Assembly: GCA_922989275.2 (NCBI GenBank)
Contig: OV277859.1
Location: 36,933,501-36,997,500, forward strand
DNA: 64,000 nt
Direction: 5' to 3'
DNA from: Gari tellinella
Lineage: Eukaryota > Mollusca > Bivalvia > Cardiida > Psammobiidae
The notes under the pieces are model-generated. The model had not been told where the DNA came from, ran no database searches, and saw only the letters and a list, made by a program, of their open reading frames with translations. Below, one piece after another: positions 1 to 11,425 of the stretch (its first letter is position 1; every line of letters begins with the position of its first letter). The position numbers and the translations under genes are program-made.

Positions 1-126
1 ATCAGAGGGCTCCTTTCGGAGCCCTCTGATCTGGGCCTTCACTGTTTGCACAGGACAAGTGTACTATTCACATGTACACTGTTTGAAAAGCACGCCTATA
101 GGCGGGACTAGGGTTCAAAGGGTTAA
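1..126 (+). mobile_element. Family A hairpin MITE, right part (cut by window start)
   Basis: The window opens in the hairpin of a family A element (GGGCTCC/GGAGCCC arms). The usual right flank follows: the TTCACTGTTTGC arm end, a CATGTACACTGTTTG segment, then CTAGGGTTCAAAGGGTTAA. The TTAA at 123-126 is the presumed target site. The left half lies outside the window. Confidence 0.8.
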
Positions 127-334
127 CCCGAATTCTGCCGTGAAATCGTCTGCTTGGAAAGTGTTGTCTGCAACAAAAAAGTCATATCAAAAAGATTAAG
201 ACTAAAGCAGGTGACATTAAAATGGACTGACATAACTTGGAAACTGGAAAAATCCGATGAATGAGTAATGTTAAAAGGAATGGATTACCCACTCCTTTTT
301 CGTTACTTATTGTAACGACATAGAGAGGTAATAA
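127..334. other. Unassigned AT-rich sequence
   Basis: No open frame, repeat or RNA signal recognised. Confidence 0.4.
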
Positions 335-480
335 CACGTACAGTCCTAGTGACGAGCAGGCTCGTCATTAAAAATTACATACTTGTAAAGAGTGCGCATG
401 TCCAATGAAAACAGTGCAGACCCTGATCAGAGGACTCCTAATGGAGTCATCTGATCAAGGTATGCATTGTTTGTTGTTTT
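335..480 (-). mobile_element. Degenerate family A MITE
   Basis: It begins with TCCTAGTGACGAGCAG, the reverse complement of the family A right flank, and carries a decayed palindrome around 412-470 (CTGATCAGAGGACTCC / GGAGTCATCTGATCA). Neither TTAA boundary is intact. Confidence 0.6.
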
Positions 481-526
481 GAAATATATATTTGCTCACC
501 TATCACATAATCCCAAGGTTTGCTAT

Positions 527-1100
527 TTCGATGGTGCTGAGTTCGTCGTCCATCCGTCCGTTCCTTCGTCCGTCGTCAACAATTTCTTAATACAACATCA
601 CCTAAACTACTGGTAGGAATTTTAACAAACCTCGCAGAATTGGTCCTTATATGAGTTCCTTTCCAATTATTCAAATAGTACTAGTACACTGGATATCTAG
701 GTCAAAGGAGCTAAAACAGATCGTTGAAATGAAAATTTAAAAACATCTTCTTGTCTCAAAGCACAGTACTCTGAGCTTAGATATTTGGCACAAAACAACA
801 TCTGCAGGTCAAGATTGTTCAAATTATGTCCCTGGGGTAGAAAATTACCACCGGGAGTAATATAGTGAAGTCCTCAAATATCTTCTTCTCTGAAACTATT
901 ATGGTCAAAACTTTGATATTTGGCTTGGTGACACTTCTAGGGATCATTTACCAATCTTTTTAAAATGGTTTCAATAGGTTATATATCTAAGTCGGAAAAG
1001 TTTAAATATATTCTTCATTAACAACTTCAAAAATATTATTGTCTAAAATCATTAAGCATAATCTTCAGCTCTTCTATAGTTTTGAACAAAATATTTCCCT
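527..1100 (+). repeat. Old dispersed mollusc-type repeat
   Basis: It starts with a CGTCCATCCGTCCGTTCC run followed by CGTCGTCAACAATTTCTTAA, then phrases such as AGATTGTTCAAATTATG, CCCTGGGG and CTTTGATATTTGG repeated at roughly 120-bp spacing. This matches from memory a widely dispersed bivalve repeat whose class I cannot name. The short open frame at 1228-1416 on the minus strand lies beyond it and has no recognisable content. Confidence 0.5.
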
Positions 1101-2407
1101 TGGGTAAAAAGAGACCCCTCCTAGTGTGATTCCGAGGTAAGCATTTTAGGGCAGTATGAATTTCTTGTTACAATTAACCCAAAACGGGCAAAATAAATTC
1201 AACCTTATTGGAAGTTGGAATTGGCATTTAAAATTCGGGGTGAATGAGTTCTCTGAAGTCGGATTTCACCAGGATATTTGAAATGAACCTATAAAGAATT
1301 ACAATATCAATGTCAACTACAATTAAGTTACGCGACCTACATCTTACTGGTGGTTTAATAGTCAGCTTATTTTCTCCTGCTTTAATAAAAAGGAATTCTG
1401 AAAGTGACAAAGCCAAATTCTATAATGTGCCTGCCTACAATAGTAAAACTTTTCAATGAGCGATCTCTCTAATGTCAAGAACTAAAATCTTACAGTTTAT
1501 AGTAGACCACGATAGGTAGTCGTCCAGTGAGGAACGCATTTGTGCTGAAACAATGTTTATCATTGAAAACGGTTTGAAGCCATATAAGACGTATGTTAAC
1601 ATGTAAAAATCAATATATCCGTTTTTAATCTAGATCAGACACCGAGTAAATCCGCGTTTGATTAGGCCCGAAACTGTTTGCAACTAAGATAAACAATAAA
1701 TTGTACGTTATTTATAAAATGTTTTTTTCTCCATTTGATTGCATTGCGTCTAGATTAGTTTAAACATGAAATACTAGCGTCTTCTCCACTGTTCCCCGTG
1801 TAACAATCTTTAGAACAATATAAAGGTTTTGTCTGCGAAAAATATTCACCGTGAACAATCCTCATCTCATTACTTTTGAAGCGGTAATGAGATTATCCAA
1901 AAATATGAATCCAGATGTGATCTTATTAAATTTACTTATCTGTTCAACTTTTCACGGCTAAAGTAAAATGCATGATTACCTCGAACTCGTTTTAAGCAAT
2001 GGTTTACATTAAATCGATTTTTGTTTGTTAGATAATTTTTCGATGTCTCTAGTACTACCCATAGGTTCACGTCTCGTAAGAAATATTCCAAAACAATAAA
2101 ATAGATAAATACTAGATATGTACATAATATAGTACCAATTAAATCCTGATTAAGATTTTTGTTATCTAGGATTATTAAGATTATAAGATTTATTATGTTT
2201 AGTTTAAAAAGCAATTTTGAAATTGGTCAAATATTTAAAAGATTAATCGCATGATTAAAACGGTAATTTAAAACACAGTGGTGTGCCTCCAACCCACGAT
2301 ACAGGATTCTTTTATATTTGGTATTGACTTTGAGTGATACAGTTGTTACAGTTTATTTCCCTCAGAACATGTTTTAATACTACATAAACCATGGCTGAAT
2401 TACGCCC
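1101..2407. other. Gene-free AT-rich stretch
   Basis: Only short frames occur (1228-1416 and 1936-2214, both minus), with no motif, splice context or family resemblance. No hairpin MITE recognised. Confidence 0.4.
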
Positions 2408-2661
2408 TTAACCCTTTCTTCAATAGAAGCGACTTTTAGCATATTTAGTTTACTCCTCCGCAGAAAATAAATTGTTCAAATTAATACAATCATGAACCTG
2501 TACCATAAGAAACAGTTTCTATATCCTATCACATGGTAGCTAAACGCAGGCTGAAAGTAAAGCAGAATGCGCCTTAAGGCGCATTCTGCTTTACTTTCAG
2601 TCTGTTTTTTAGTTGTCACCTGTTTATAGACCTAGACTCAGGCTATAGGGTAAAGGGTTAA
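2408..2661 (-). mobile_element. Family B hairpin MITE, complete
   Basis: TTAA at both ends (2408-2411, 2658-2661) with related termini (TTAACCCTTT...; ...AAAGGGTTAA). The long hairpin at about 2548-2603 has arms GAAAGTAAAGCAGAATGCGC and its complement. Orientation is opposite to the copy at 14026. About 254 bp, the normal size here. Confidence 0.85.
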
Positions 2662-3322
2662 TTAATAAATAAGCCATTTTACCACTGACGTTCAGCTAGC
2701 TGGTATAAGATAGATCAGAAACAATTCCTATCATCGAATGATAATCCTACATTGTAAATTAGTGTCAATTTGCTAATCAATTTAATAATTTTAACACCTG
2801 AAATACCTATTCAATGAAATACGTTTTCAAACAGTGTGGTTCATGATCAGGTCAAGCTTAATGCTGAACCTGATCAGATTCCAAACTACATGTAAATATA
2901 AAGAAGACTTGTCAATAATAGAATTTCAGCAGGGGGTTATTTTCTGCGGCCGATAGTGTCTTAGTGCTTAAATAGCTAGCATCGATTTGAACTCCATGGG
3001 ATATAATGAAGCATATTGTGAGAGTAAAATTAAATTCTCCTACAGGATATCAGTAAATTCCACAATTGTATTTAAGATGTACAATTCTTTGGAAGATATG
3101 CAGTGCACAATGTTTCAAGGTTTAAGCATATTGCTTCATATTTTTACTTATCCACTTTTGAAGCGACCAATGCATTGGATAATATTTGATTCTTCCAAGA
3201 AAAGGCGTTTATGCTAAAATAATCAATGTTTTTTCTAACGTTTGGTTTCGGAGATAGTACGCATAAGTGGCCATTCAAAGAAAAGAAAAGTTATATTAAT
3301 TTTGTTAAAATTAGGTCACCGC
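2662..3322. other. AT-rich stretch with one decayed hairpin
   Basis: A weak CAAACAGTGTGG...CTGATCAGATTCCAAAC palindrome lies at about 2826-2892, probably a relic of family C. The open frame at 2987-3217 (+) has no recognisable domain. Confidence 0.4.
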
Positions 3323-3550
3323 TTAACCCCTTCACTGCCTTACCCCGAGCACAATGTTAATTTGCAAACAGTTTGGATTCTGATCAGACGCCGCGTAACG
3401 CGGCGTCTGATCAGAATCACAACTGTTTGCCACTTTTTTTTTTTTTTTTTAAATATTTCTTAAGTCAAAATACCTAAAAGTTAACTTTGAAAAATAAAAG
3501 CAGACGAAAATTATTTCAAATTGATGACGTCACGGCAGTGAAGGGGTTAA
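3323..3550 (+). mobile_element. Family C hairpin MITE, complete
   Basis: Near-perfect terminal inverted repeats TTAACCCCTTCACTGCC / GGCAGTGAAGGGGTTAA. The hairpin at 3361-3431 has AGACGCCGCG / CGCGGCGTCT at its apex, followed by a T-run of about 19 and the AGCAGACGA flank. TTAA borders suggest piggyBac-type mobilisation by inference; no transposase is present. Confidence 0.88.
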
Positions 3551-3659
3551 TGCATGGCAAACGTAATGAGACTTCATGATAACATTTGTCCTGCAATAAG
3601 CAGTCTTTGTCTTTGACGCATGGTAAGTATATAAATATATTCGTTTGTTGGCTGAGAGC

Positions 3660-3910
3660 TTAACCCTTTACCCCATAGCCGGTTTCTAGTTTTGAAGACA
3701 TGTGGCCTCTTAAAGCAGGTTGAAAGTAAAGCAGAGTGCGCCTTAAGCGCATTCTGCTTTACTTTCAGCCTGCTTTAAGCTATTATCTGCTAAGTTATAG
3801 AAAATATTTCTTATTATACATATTCATCATTGTATAAAAGTGACATTTTTTCTTAAGCGGAGGAATAAATTATAGGCGTAAAAAGGCGTATTTATGGGGG
3901 AAAGGGTTTA
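3660..3910 (+). mobile_element. Family B hairpin MITE
   Basis: Begins TTAACCCTTTACCCCATAGCC and ends with TATGGGGGAAAGGG followed by TTTA, a one-base change from TTAA. The hairpin at 3716-3778 has arms AAAGCAGGTTGAAAGTAAAG and complement. Confidence 0.85.
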
Positions 3911-4944
3911 TAGTAAAATGTTTTGGTCCGAGATAATCAACGATATGTATCCAGTATTTAGTGGTTCGTTGGCTGTTAGAGTCCCGACTGTACAGACTGC
4001 GTAACATTGATCAAAAGATGTGTTTTTTATTCAGATATATCACGATGATGTTTGTACTAGTCAAACACGGACACGTCTCGTCTTTTCAACACTGGCTTAC
4101 ACTTAGATGAGTAATCAATCGTTGCAGTCGAAGAACATCTCGTTCTTTATGAGATTTTAATTTTGAGAAGACACATACTGATGGTGTCTCGGTGCGTTGT
4201 TTCTGAGATGCAAACCAATGTCTGGCTTTCAATAGCATTGACTTAAGATATTTAATTTATCTATTCATTTCTGTATTTGTATTTTATCAAATCAGCGTTA
4301 TGCCACCATTTACCTTAAGGAGCCACACCATCCCCAGCAACTGAAATAGCCAGCGGAGCTGTATTTAATTTGTTTAGGCCTAGCATTTGCACATTTCCAA
4401 CCAATGATAAATGATCAGAAAATTAGGCTTATAGACACCTGCTTAAAACTGAATGGTCTGGTTGGATAGGGAACATGCTAGTCTATGTACCTAAGTACAC
4501 GTTTTACTGGAGATGGATTGTGAGTGCAAAATTAAGAGACAGAGTCTCCAATATCTATAACACCATGTTCTATTTATAAGTTATGACAACTGGTCAAAAC
4601 AGCTTGTTTCAAGAAACACTATGAATGAAATGTGATAAATAGAACTATAGACTAAGAATCTATGATCTGCAGAATAAGTATAAAAGTAGTAGTGTGTGTG
4701 TACCTCTTAGGATGGCATAGTGTCTGCTATCATTTAAGGTCACTGTGACCTTATTCTCGACATTCGACCTTAATGATGACAAAAGCTTGTTCGGAACATT
4801 ATCGTCTACTATCACATCAACAACGAACACCAACTTTGGTATTTAACAACACCATGGCGTGGTGCAATATCGCCTTTGACAATTATTTTTGACCTCAATT
4901 AATGAAGAATAAAAAATATTTTCCAGAGCATATGTTTCAAACTA
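3911..4944. other. Gene-free stretch
   Basis: No coding or MITE signal. A small perfect palindrome AAGGTCACTGTGACCTT lies at about 4737-4753, a phrase common in mollusc dispersed repeats. Confidence 0.4.
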
Positions 4945-5142
4945 CAGTAAAACCATTCTATTACTTAATTGTGTTAATTAGCAAGTGTTGAAAGCAGATG
5001 GCGGTTTAAAGTAAGATGAATGTAAAATAGAAAGCTCCTGCAGGAGCTTTCTGTTTTACGTTCACCTTGCTTAAAGCTATTACCTGTCTTTTATGAAATC
5101 AATTAGCCTTCTTTAATGTGGCAGTAATAGAGAGGTTTACTG
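4945..5142 (+). mobile_element. Family F hairpin MITE, complete
   Basis: Flanked by TA on each side; ends CAGTAAAACC... and ...AGAGAGGTTTACTG. The central hairpin at 5014-5075 has arms GTAAAATAGAAAGCTCCTGC and complement. The AAGCAGATGGC / TTACCTGTCTT flanks are typical of F. Confidence 0.82.
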
Positions 5143-6354
5143 TATATTAGAAAGAGAAACAGAATATGGTATGTCAGTACATCATAAGATGACGGATTGT
5201 CACGTTTCATTTTAAATGTAGTGTACGAATATATTGACTGGTATGAGTACAACAAACATTTATTTCAGTGTCAATGAATTAGTTGGGGTATCTGTCAATT
5301 ACTTTTACGTAGTGCTTGTTTCTATTCCAATGAGCAGTTTTATGTCCATAATACAGAAATCTTACGCTTGGAGCATTCTGCAATACCATTATCCCACCTG
5401 TATCAAACGAACGTTCTAGTTCTGTTTTACATCCTAGATGAGTTTGGTAGAAATGTCACTAAGTGCATGTTGAAATGATATTGTATTAAACATAAATCGA
5501 AATAGCTACAAGACAGTAATATCGCTCTTCAGGTATAAATCTATCCAGTTATGTTGTTAGATAAGAACCATGTCTGGCTGAGTTCATCTGGGGCATTCAT
5601 GTTAGACTGGCGAAGACTCAAGTTTAATGACGCCTTACAATGATTCAAATTTATCTGCACTCAAATTGTGGGTCGTAAAATTGTTAAATATTTACTGGTA
5701 TAGCGTTTCTGTGAATGTCAAAACTATTTTGATACAATGAATAACACTAAGTTAATTCTTGTTATGCCGAGTGTTTCATATAACAAGATACCATTTATTT
5801 TTTCATTTTTAAGGCTGTTTTTAGAAACTGAATCTTGAAATTAAAAGTAAAACAAAAGTAGAGTCTCTGATCTGCGGGCTCCGTATGGAATCCAGTCATC
5901 TATGTTTACACACATATCATCGCATATCACCAGTGGTAAAAGCGCTATTTTCCCGAATAAATTGCATTTGTATGAACCAAGTCAATAACCTGGCGTCGGA
6001 TCAGGATCTAACTCAGATAGAAAAAATAATAGGAAGTCAGAAGGTTTTAAAATCTGACATTAATCCATTAAATCAGGGCGGGTGCGCTTATGTTTGTTTA
6101 AACGGGAAAGAAAATATGAAAACTTCTCTTCAACATTCAATGAGAATAACTGTTCAGACGTAGTAATGTGCTTATATAAGATTTATCGAAGATATTGTTT
6201 TTCAAAACAACCTTTTTATACACGTACAAGTATACGAAATATTTCCGAGGAATGAAAAATGTAAGTACATGTATATTATTCAGATATGGAACGTTTGTTA
6301 TCGTATATATACACTTGCAACACATAAGACACAGACTCACATACTCAATCTTGT
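5143..6354. other. Gene-free stretch
   Basis: Short frames at 5234-5419 and 5885-6163 (+) show no recognisable domain, and I see no splice-site-bounded exon or clear MITE. Confidence 0.35.
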
Positions 6355-6551
6355 CTAACCCTTTTAGTATCAGTTCTTTGCAAAGAGTGAACATGTGAAG
6401 AGTACACTTGTCATATGCAAACAATGAAGACACAGAGCTTTAACTGTTTTCATAGTGCAATACAATGACACACGTCAATCTAATTATCCAAAAGTTGACC
6501 AAAGTTAGAAACTGGAATTGTCCATTTGAAATTTCAGAGAGGAAGGGGTTG
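6355..6551 (-). mobile_element. Degenerate family A MITE
   Basis: Family A order in reverse: GTGAAGAGTACACTTGTC, a relic hairpin (CAAACAATGAAGACACAG), then AAACTGGAATTGTCCATTTG and TTTCAGAGAGGAAGGGGTT. The arms no longer pair well. Confidence 0.65.
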
Positions 6552-6604
6552 AGCGAATATTCTTTTTAAAAACATGGTTGTGTCTAACGACTGTGCAATA
6601 TACT

Positions 6605-6680
6605 TTATGACGTGCAAACGTAAAATAGAAAGCTTCTACAGAAGCATTTTGTTTCATTCATATTTTACAATCAGCTGAAA
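6605..6680. mobile_element. Family F hairpin core, solo
   Basis: GTAAAATAGAAAGCTTCTAC and a diverged complementary arm. No F termini recognised. Confidence 0.45.
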
Positions 6681-6828
6681 TGTATTTGGTATGTTGCTTT
6701 ATTGCAGTTGCCACTGGACATGTTATACTGTTAACTTTCATATGGAGCTGACACTGTCAACATTTTGATTAAGAAAATAGTGTGGTCATTGGGCTCGATG
6801 CTAAAAATACAATTTGTAATATAATATT

Positions 6829-7030
6829 TAACCCATAATCCCATAGCATGTTGCTAGTTTCAAAGACGGGTAACCACTTGAAGCAGATTGGAAGAAAAGC
6901 AGATTTAGCCTTAAGGCGCATTCAGCTTAACTTCATATCTGTTTTAAGCTACAATCTGCTAGAATATAGAAAATATTTCTTATGGTATATACTCATGACT
7001 GCAACATGTACAAATGGAACTGTTTGTTTT
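6829..7030 (+). mobile_element. Family B MITE, right end lost
   Basis: Starts TTAACCCATAATCCCATAGC, then a weak hairpin (AAGCAGATT...GCGCATTCAGCTT) and the B-specific AATATAGAAAATATTTCTTA. The right terminal repeat is missing. The frame at 6848-7084 is a chance frame across it. Confidence 0.7.
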
Positions 7031-7229
7031 ACTGCAAATCGTAAAACTTTGAATTTGTTGAGTAATAGTTTAAAGACTTCATGATGTTTTAAATTGATGA
7101 ATAAATATGCTATACAACCGCTGATCGGGCTTGCACTTCTCAATCTCCATGCTGCTCGTTATCATATTTTAATGCGTTGATTCTGCAAGTTAAGAAAAAC
7201 CAGATAGCTCATCCTTTTGCTTTACTACT

Positions 7230-7700
7230 TTCACATAGATTTAGGCAGCCACCTGCCTTAATCACCGATTACTAAATCTATAATGTGGTTTTCTTTAGGG
7301 ATTTTCATATCTTATGCATGTGTGATAAACTACTTGATGTTATCATAGTTTTGGCCTATATCGCCGTCTCAACAGGTTATTGTAACCATCCGAAATAAAA
7401 CTAACAAGGCATTGCATCGATGTCTTTTGATTGCTTGTATTCTCCGTTATCTCGGACAAGCCTTTGCGATTGTTAGTTTGTTACCTTCCGTTCAGGCCAG
7501 AGGCTCGGATTTTATTGATCTTAGCCAAGTAGAGATCAAATATAATTGAGTGTTTCGGCATAAACTAGTTACACCATCGACAAGCTAGATGTCATTTTCA
7601 TGCTGTGTCTGGCTTAGTGAGACAGATGTTAACATCAATACTGACTTGTAATAATTACTTCAGTACAAGTGTCTAAACGGCCCGCCCTGTTCCGAGTAGG
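7230..7700 (+). repeat. Segmental duplication, unit 1
   Basis: Blocks at 7328-7525 (CAACAGGTTATTGTA, CTCCGTTATCTCGGACA, TTTTATTGATCTTA) and 7551-7700 (GTCATTTTC, GTGAGACAGATGTTAACATC, TACAAGTGTCTAA) recur in order in unit 2. No coding content seen. An F-like hairpin remnant follows at about 7709-7780. Confidence 0.7.
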
Positions 7701-7861
7701 ATGGGGGCTTAAAGAAAGATGAATGTAAAGTAGAAAGCTTTACTTTCGTATTGCTTTTAGGCAGTCATCTGCTTTGAAGAGCAAATCTAATTTTCTGGTC
7801 ATAACACTTGGGTTTTATTGTACAACCACTTTAGCAAGACCAAGCAACATGCTAGTTGATG

Positions 7862-7945
7862 ATATTAAATGACAGATGAACGCTTAAAATAAGATGAAAG
7901 TAGTGCAGGAATACTCCTACGGCAGCAACTTGCTTTTAACACAGA
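7862..7945. mobile_element. Family F-like hairpin relic
   Basis: GACAGATGAACGCTTAAAAT and AAGTAGTGCAGGAATACTCC echo the F core. Termini absent. Confidence 0.35.
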
Positions 7946-8216
7946 AACAAAAACTAATTTAGTGATCGAAATAGACAGGTTTAAAAGTGTTTCATTATCC
8001 GCTGTCTGTGTGATATACTACATGATTATAGTATAGAGTTGTCCAATATCGCCCTTTCAACAGGTTATTGTAGCCTATCGGAAAAAGCTAACTAGGCACT
8101 GCATCAATATATCTTTTGATTGTGTTTATTTTCCGTTATCTCGGACATGCCTTTGTGATTCGTACCTTCTGGCAATGCCAATCACTCGGCTTTTATTGAT
8201 CTTAACGTCAACTTTA

Positions 8217-8702
8217 CAGCGAAACCTTTGAACATCGAACCCTTCCTGACCAATTTACATGTTCGGTTTGGACTAGTTGTCAGGGGTTTGGAAGGTTGAA
8301 TCTGCAGTTGTTTCAAGACAGATGACAGCTTGACATTGGTAGTGCAGAAAGGTCCTATATCTTTTAAAGAACATGTGTTTTAAACTGAGAAATATGTCTG
8401 CCTTTCAGAGACTAGCGGTCTATTGGAGTTCGGATTTCCAATCCTTTACTCTGAATAAATTAATGTTTAACCGATCTGTGCCTAGCGTCCTATAAATGGA
8501 ACAAATGCAAACAGTGCAGACTCGGATCAGACGCCGCATAATGCGGCGTCTGATCTGATTCTGTACTGTTTGCTAATAATATTTTCTTTAAAAAAAAAGA
8601 ATGCAAATGCAAAATAAGATCCAAATCCAATATTTAAGTATTGAAAATACTATTGGCATAAAGGGTTAAACTAAACTAGTCCGAATTTCGGAGTTTACAC
8701 TG
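8217..8702. mobile_element. TA-bounded element inside duplication unit 2
   Basis: Ends CAGCGAAACC... and ...GAGTTTACACTG lie next to TA at both sides. Unit 1 lacks the interval, which supports insertion. Ends are pogo/Tigger-like. It contains the family D copy at 8467-8669. Confidence 0.55.
8467..8669 (-). mobile_element. Family D hairpin MITE
   Basis: TTAACCGATCTGTGCC at the left and GGCATAAAGGGTTAA at the right. The hairpin at 8513-8573 has AGACGCCGCATAATGCGGCG at its apex. Nested in the element at 8217-8702. Confidence 0.75.
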
Positions 8703-8879
8703 TAAGAGAGTATTTCAATATAAGCGAGTTACACTATCGGCAAGCAAGATGTCATTTTCCTGCCGTGTCTGTTTTAGTGAGACAGATGTTAACATCGATG
8801 TGGACGGTAATAACTGCTACAGTACAAGTGTCTAACCGCTCGCTCTCCAGCGAGTAGAGAAATATGTAATAGTCTAATA

Positions 8880-9141
8880 GATGTGGTACAGTAAACATCC
8901 GGTAAAATATCTATTCAAAATGCAGACATTTTGCGGTTTTCCAGAAATGTTGCAGCAGGGTGAAAAGGAGAAAGTAAATCTCCAGCAGGGCATTTGTGCT
9001 TTATTTTCATCTTGTTAAAGTTTTAGACTTATCTACTTTAACACATAAATTAAGGTTTAAAAGACGTGGTAAAGTAAACATCCGGTAACATTACTTTTAC
9101 AGCGCTTTGTGCGGTTTTCCATAAATGTACGTTGCAGCAGG
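8880..9141 (+). repeat. Diverged direct repeat
   Basis: GTAAACATCCGGTAA...GCGGTTTTCC...GTTGCAGCAGG occurs at 8880-8961 and again at 9063-9141, about 180 bp apart. Between them are an AGTAAATCTCCAGCAGGGC segment and TTTTCATCTTGTTAAAG, which look like F-type hairpin relics. Confidence 0.6.
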
Positions 9142-9146
9142 ATGTA

Positions 9147-9391
9147 CAGTGGAGAATCTGTTATTCTTTCCCAATAAACGCGTTTACGCTAAAACTATTA
9201 TTTGCAGTGCAAACAGTTTGGAGCCAGATCAGACGCCGGGTAACCCGGCGTCTGATCAGGCTCCAAACTGTTTGCCACCAAGATAAACAAGAATTATCAG
9301 AAGTGTCCAAAAGTTGTTCTTTTCTACGTTTTAGTGCTTTGCGTTTGCGTACGTTTGCGTTTAATGGGAAAGAATAACAGATTATCCACTG
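9147..9391 (+). mobile_element. Family E hairpin MITE, complete
   Basis: Flanked by TA. Long imperfect terminal repeats CAGTGGAGAATCTGTTATTC / GAATAACAGATTATCCACTG. The hairpin at about 9208-9275 has AGACGCCGGGTAACCCGGCG at its apex. Almost identical to 59005-59240 and to the reverse-oriented 39175-39420. Open frames on both strands here are by-products of the palindrome. Confidence 0.9.
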
Positions 9392-9529
9392 TATTTGAGA
9401 TTTATTTTCATCTTGTGTTAAGCTTACCATTTCAAACATCGAAATTTAGTTTTTTTTAGAGTGGTCGCAGAGTTTATTGGGGTTTTCTGTACAGTCAACC
9501 TCGTATACAGCGGCCATTCAGTGTCTAGC

Positions 9530-9756
9530 TTAAACCCATTTATGCATGGTGGATTCTTCCTTGCAAATATATTGGATTAGTCCGTTTCATCTTAGGGTGC
9601 CTGATCTAAATGTTCATTCTAGTTTTGTTTATAATTGTAATTCATATCAGCAAACAGTGTAGCCTCTGATCAGACGCCGCAATTTGCGGCGTCTGATCAG
9701 AGTCTACATTGTTTGCCTACATCCCTTTATTAGGATACTAGGAACACATTGGTTAA
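9530..9756 (+). mobile_element. Family D hairpin MITE, complete
   Basis: TTAA at both ends; TTAAACCCATTTATGC at the left and AACACATTGGTTAA at the right. The TTGGATTAGTCC flank precedes the hairpin at about 9650-9715, whose apex AGACGCCGCAATTTGCGGCG is self-complementary. Confidence 0.85.
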
Positions 9757-10440
9757 CGGAGTACAACTGTTGGTCTTTTCAAAATCTGCTAGTGATAGGG
9801 ATTTTGGTTTGTCCCTTGCTTCAGTGTCTGTGTTTAGAGACGAACACAGGATTGACTGTAACTGGGGAAACTATGTACAGGTACCGAGGTGTCAGTTGTA
9901 CGGTGTAGTAGCTCCATAGTAAACGCATTGGAAGTACACAGGCGTCACAAGACACTGTAGAGTTTTCATATATTGGCAAACTGGATTGGCCAACACTGCC
10001 AGTTCGAAGTAAACATAACAGATGTGTAGAAACCTAACAGACGCAGAGCACAACAAACAATTCCATGACATGGATTCTTGTCAAATGTAGCTACAGATAG
10101 CGGATTTACTGGGTGTTGCAGTTGCTGTTGCTGTTTTGCAGTTGCAGAAGCATTAACGAGTATCTTCGCTCGGATACAGTATCCTAATTATCGTAGAATT
10201 ACGCTGTATTGTGATATCTATTTGGGGCTATTATTGTTATTGTGTCCGTGGAAGATAACCTATATGTGTCTGGGTTAAAGTCGTTCGGAATTCCATTCTC
10301 GGATTATCTCACATACTCGAGTTTGTTAAAGGGTAATGGTGGAATAAGTCTACAGAACGATGTCTTTGAGGAATCTGCCACCTGAAGAGGATAGTGGAGG
10401 GTATGTTGACATATGCAAATGATTTGATAGTTTACACTTT
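9757..10440. other. Gene-free stretch
   Basis: A short GTTGCTGTTGCTG microsatellite-like run occurs near 10119-10135. Frames at 9684-9908 and 10078-10278 have no recognisable content. Confidence 0.4.
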
Positions 10441-10441
10441 G

Positions 10442-10727
10442 GTTAACCCTTTCACAACCAATGTTAACCGGCAGTTTTAACCATTTACCCTTCCAAATAT
10501 CGTCTGCTTTAACCTTTACCATTCTAAGCAAGACTTGGCTAACATTTGCAAATAGTTAGGATCCAGACCAGACGCCGCGTAACACGGCGTCTGATCTGGA
10601 TCCAAACCATTTGTCACTCATATTCAACTTTTTTTGTCAGATTAAACCCCATATAAACTAATTTTGATCATTGTTCGCAGACGGTATATTTGAAGCAGAC
10701 GACAATTCAGCGTGATAAGGGTAAATA
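10442..10727 (+). mobile_element. Family C hairpin MITE
   Basis: Left flank GACTTGGCTAACATTTGC; hairpin at about 10551-10614 with AGACGCCGCGTAACACGGCG at its apex and GATCCA arms; then AGCAGACGACAATTCAGCG. Left boundary is ambiguous between TTAACCCTTTCACA and TTAACCTTTACC. The right TTAA has become GTAA. Confidence 0.75.
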
Positions 10728-10814
10728 TTGTTGTCTCCAATTTTGTTTCCAAGTCAGATCTCAGGAAGTATGGTAGAAGACAGATCGATATGAGTGCAAA
10801 ACAATTGATATACA

Positions 10815-10909
10815 TGTATTGATCAGATACCGCGTTATACGAAGTCTAAACTGTATCCAAACTGTTTGCAAAGTTGATTTTAATCGCCTATGGCGGCTGA
10901 AGGGTAGGT
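10815..10909. mobile_element. Decayed family C relic
   Basis: TGATCAGATACCGCGTTATAC, then AAACTGTTTGCAAAG and GGCGGCTGAAGGGTAG, resembling C arms and its right terminus. Confidence 0.4.
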
Positions 10910-11249
10910 TTGTTCCACAGGCAGTATGAGTTTTTATTGTGATCGATAGAAAGGATGTTTAAAATTTCTGATTCAATATTTGTTGTGTCATAAATAATAG
11001 TCATTTACGACGATTAAGACGGTCACACAAATTGAAGTGTCACTGACCGGTCAATTGCTTAAAGCTGTATGTTACTGATAATATTATGCCAAAGGTGTTT
11101 GTTGGCACAAATCACAAGCTGTAAGAAACATTACATCGCCTCTTACGACTTACATCAGGAGAATAGTACATCGATTGTATGTCCTTGGGATCGATGACAC
11201 AAACACATGCTAGTGTAATCTCCTACTGAGATTCTGGATAATTAGCCAA

Positions 11250-11425
11250 TTTAACCTATTACCCCATTGCCTACTTCTAGTTTTGAAGACAGATGGCCAC
11301 TAACAGCAAAATGATGTACAACCTATTTACTTTCAACCTGCTCGAGATATAGACATATTTCTTATGATACATATTCATTGCTGTATAAAATGGGACTGTT
11401 ATCTCCAATGGAGGAGTACATAAAT
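11250..11425 (+). mobile_element. Degenerate family B MITE
   Basis: TTAACCTATTACCCCATTGCC, TAGTTTTGAAGACAGATGGC and CTTATGATACATATTCAT follow B order. The hairpin is eroded and the right end missing. Confidence 0.65.

Larger units (their letters stand above)
7946..8870 (+). repeat. Segmental duplication, unit 2
   Basis: Repeats unit 1 at about 690-bp offset on its left side (8026-8207). On its right side (8711-8855) the offset grows to about 1,160 bp because an element inserted at 8217-8702. Divergence suggests an old tandem duplication. Confidence 0.7.

Noticed and set aside
3390..3431. GC-rich hairpins followed by T-runs as bacterial-type terminators
   Set aside because: They belong to MITEs and occur in both orientations without genes upstream.
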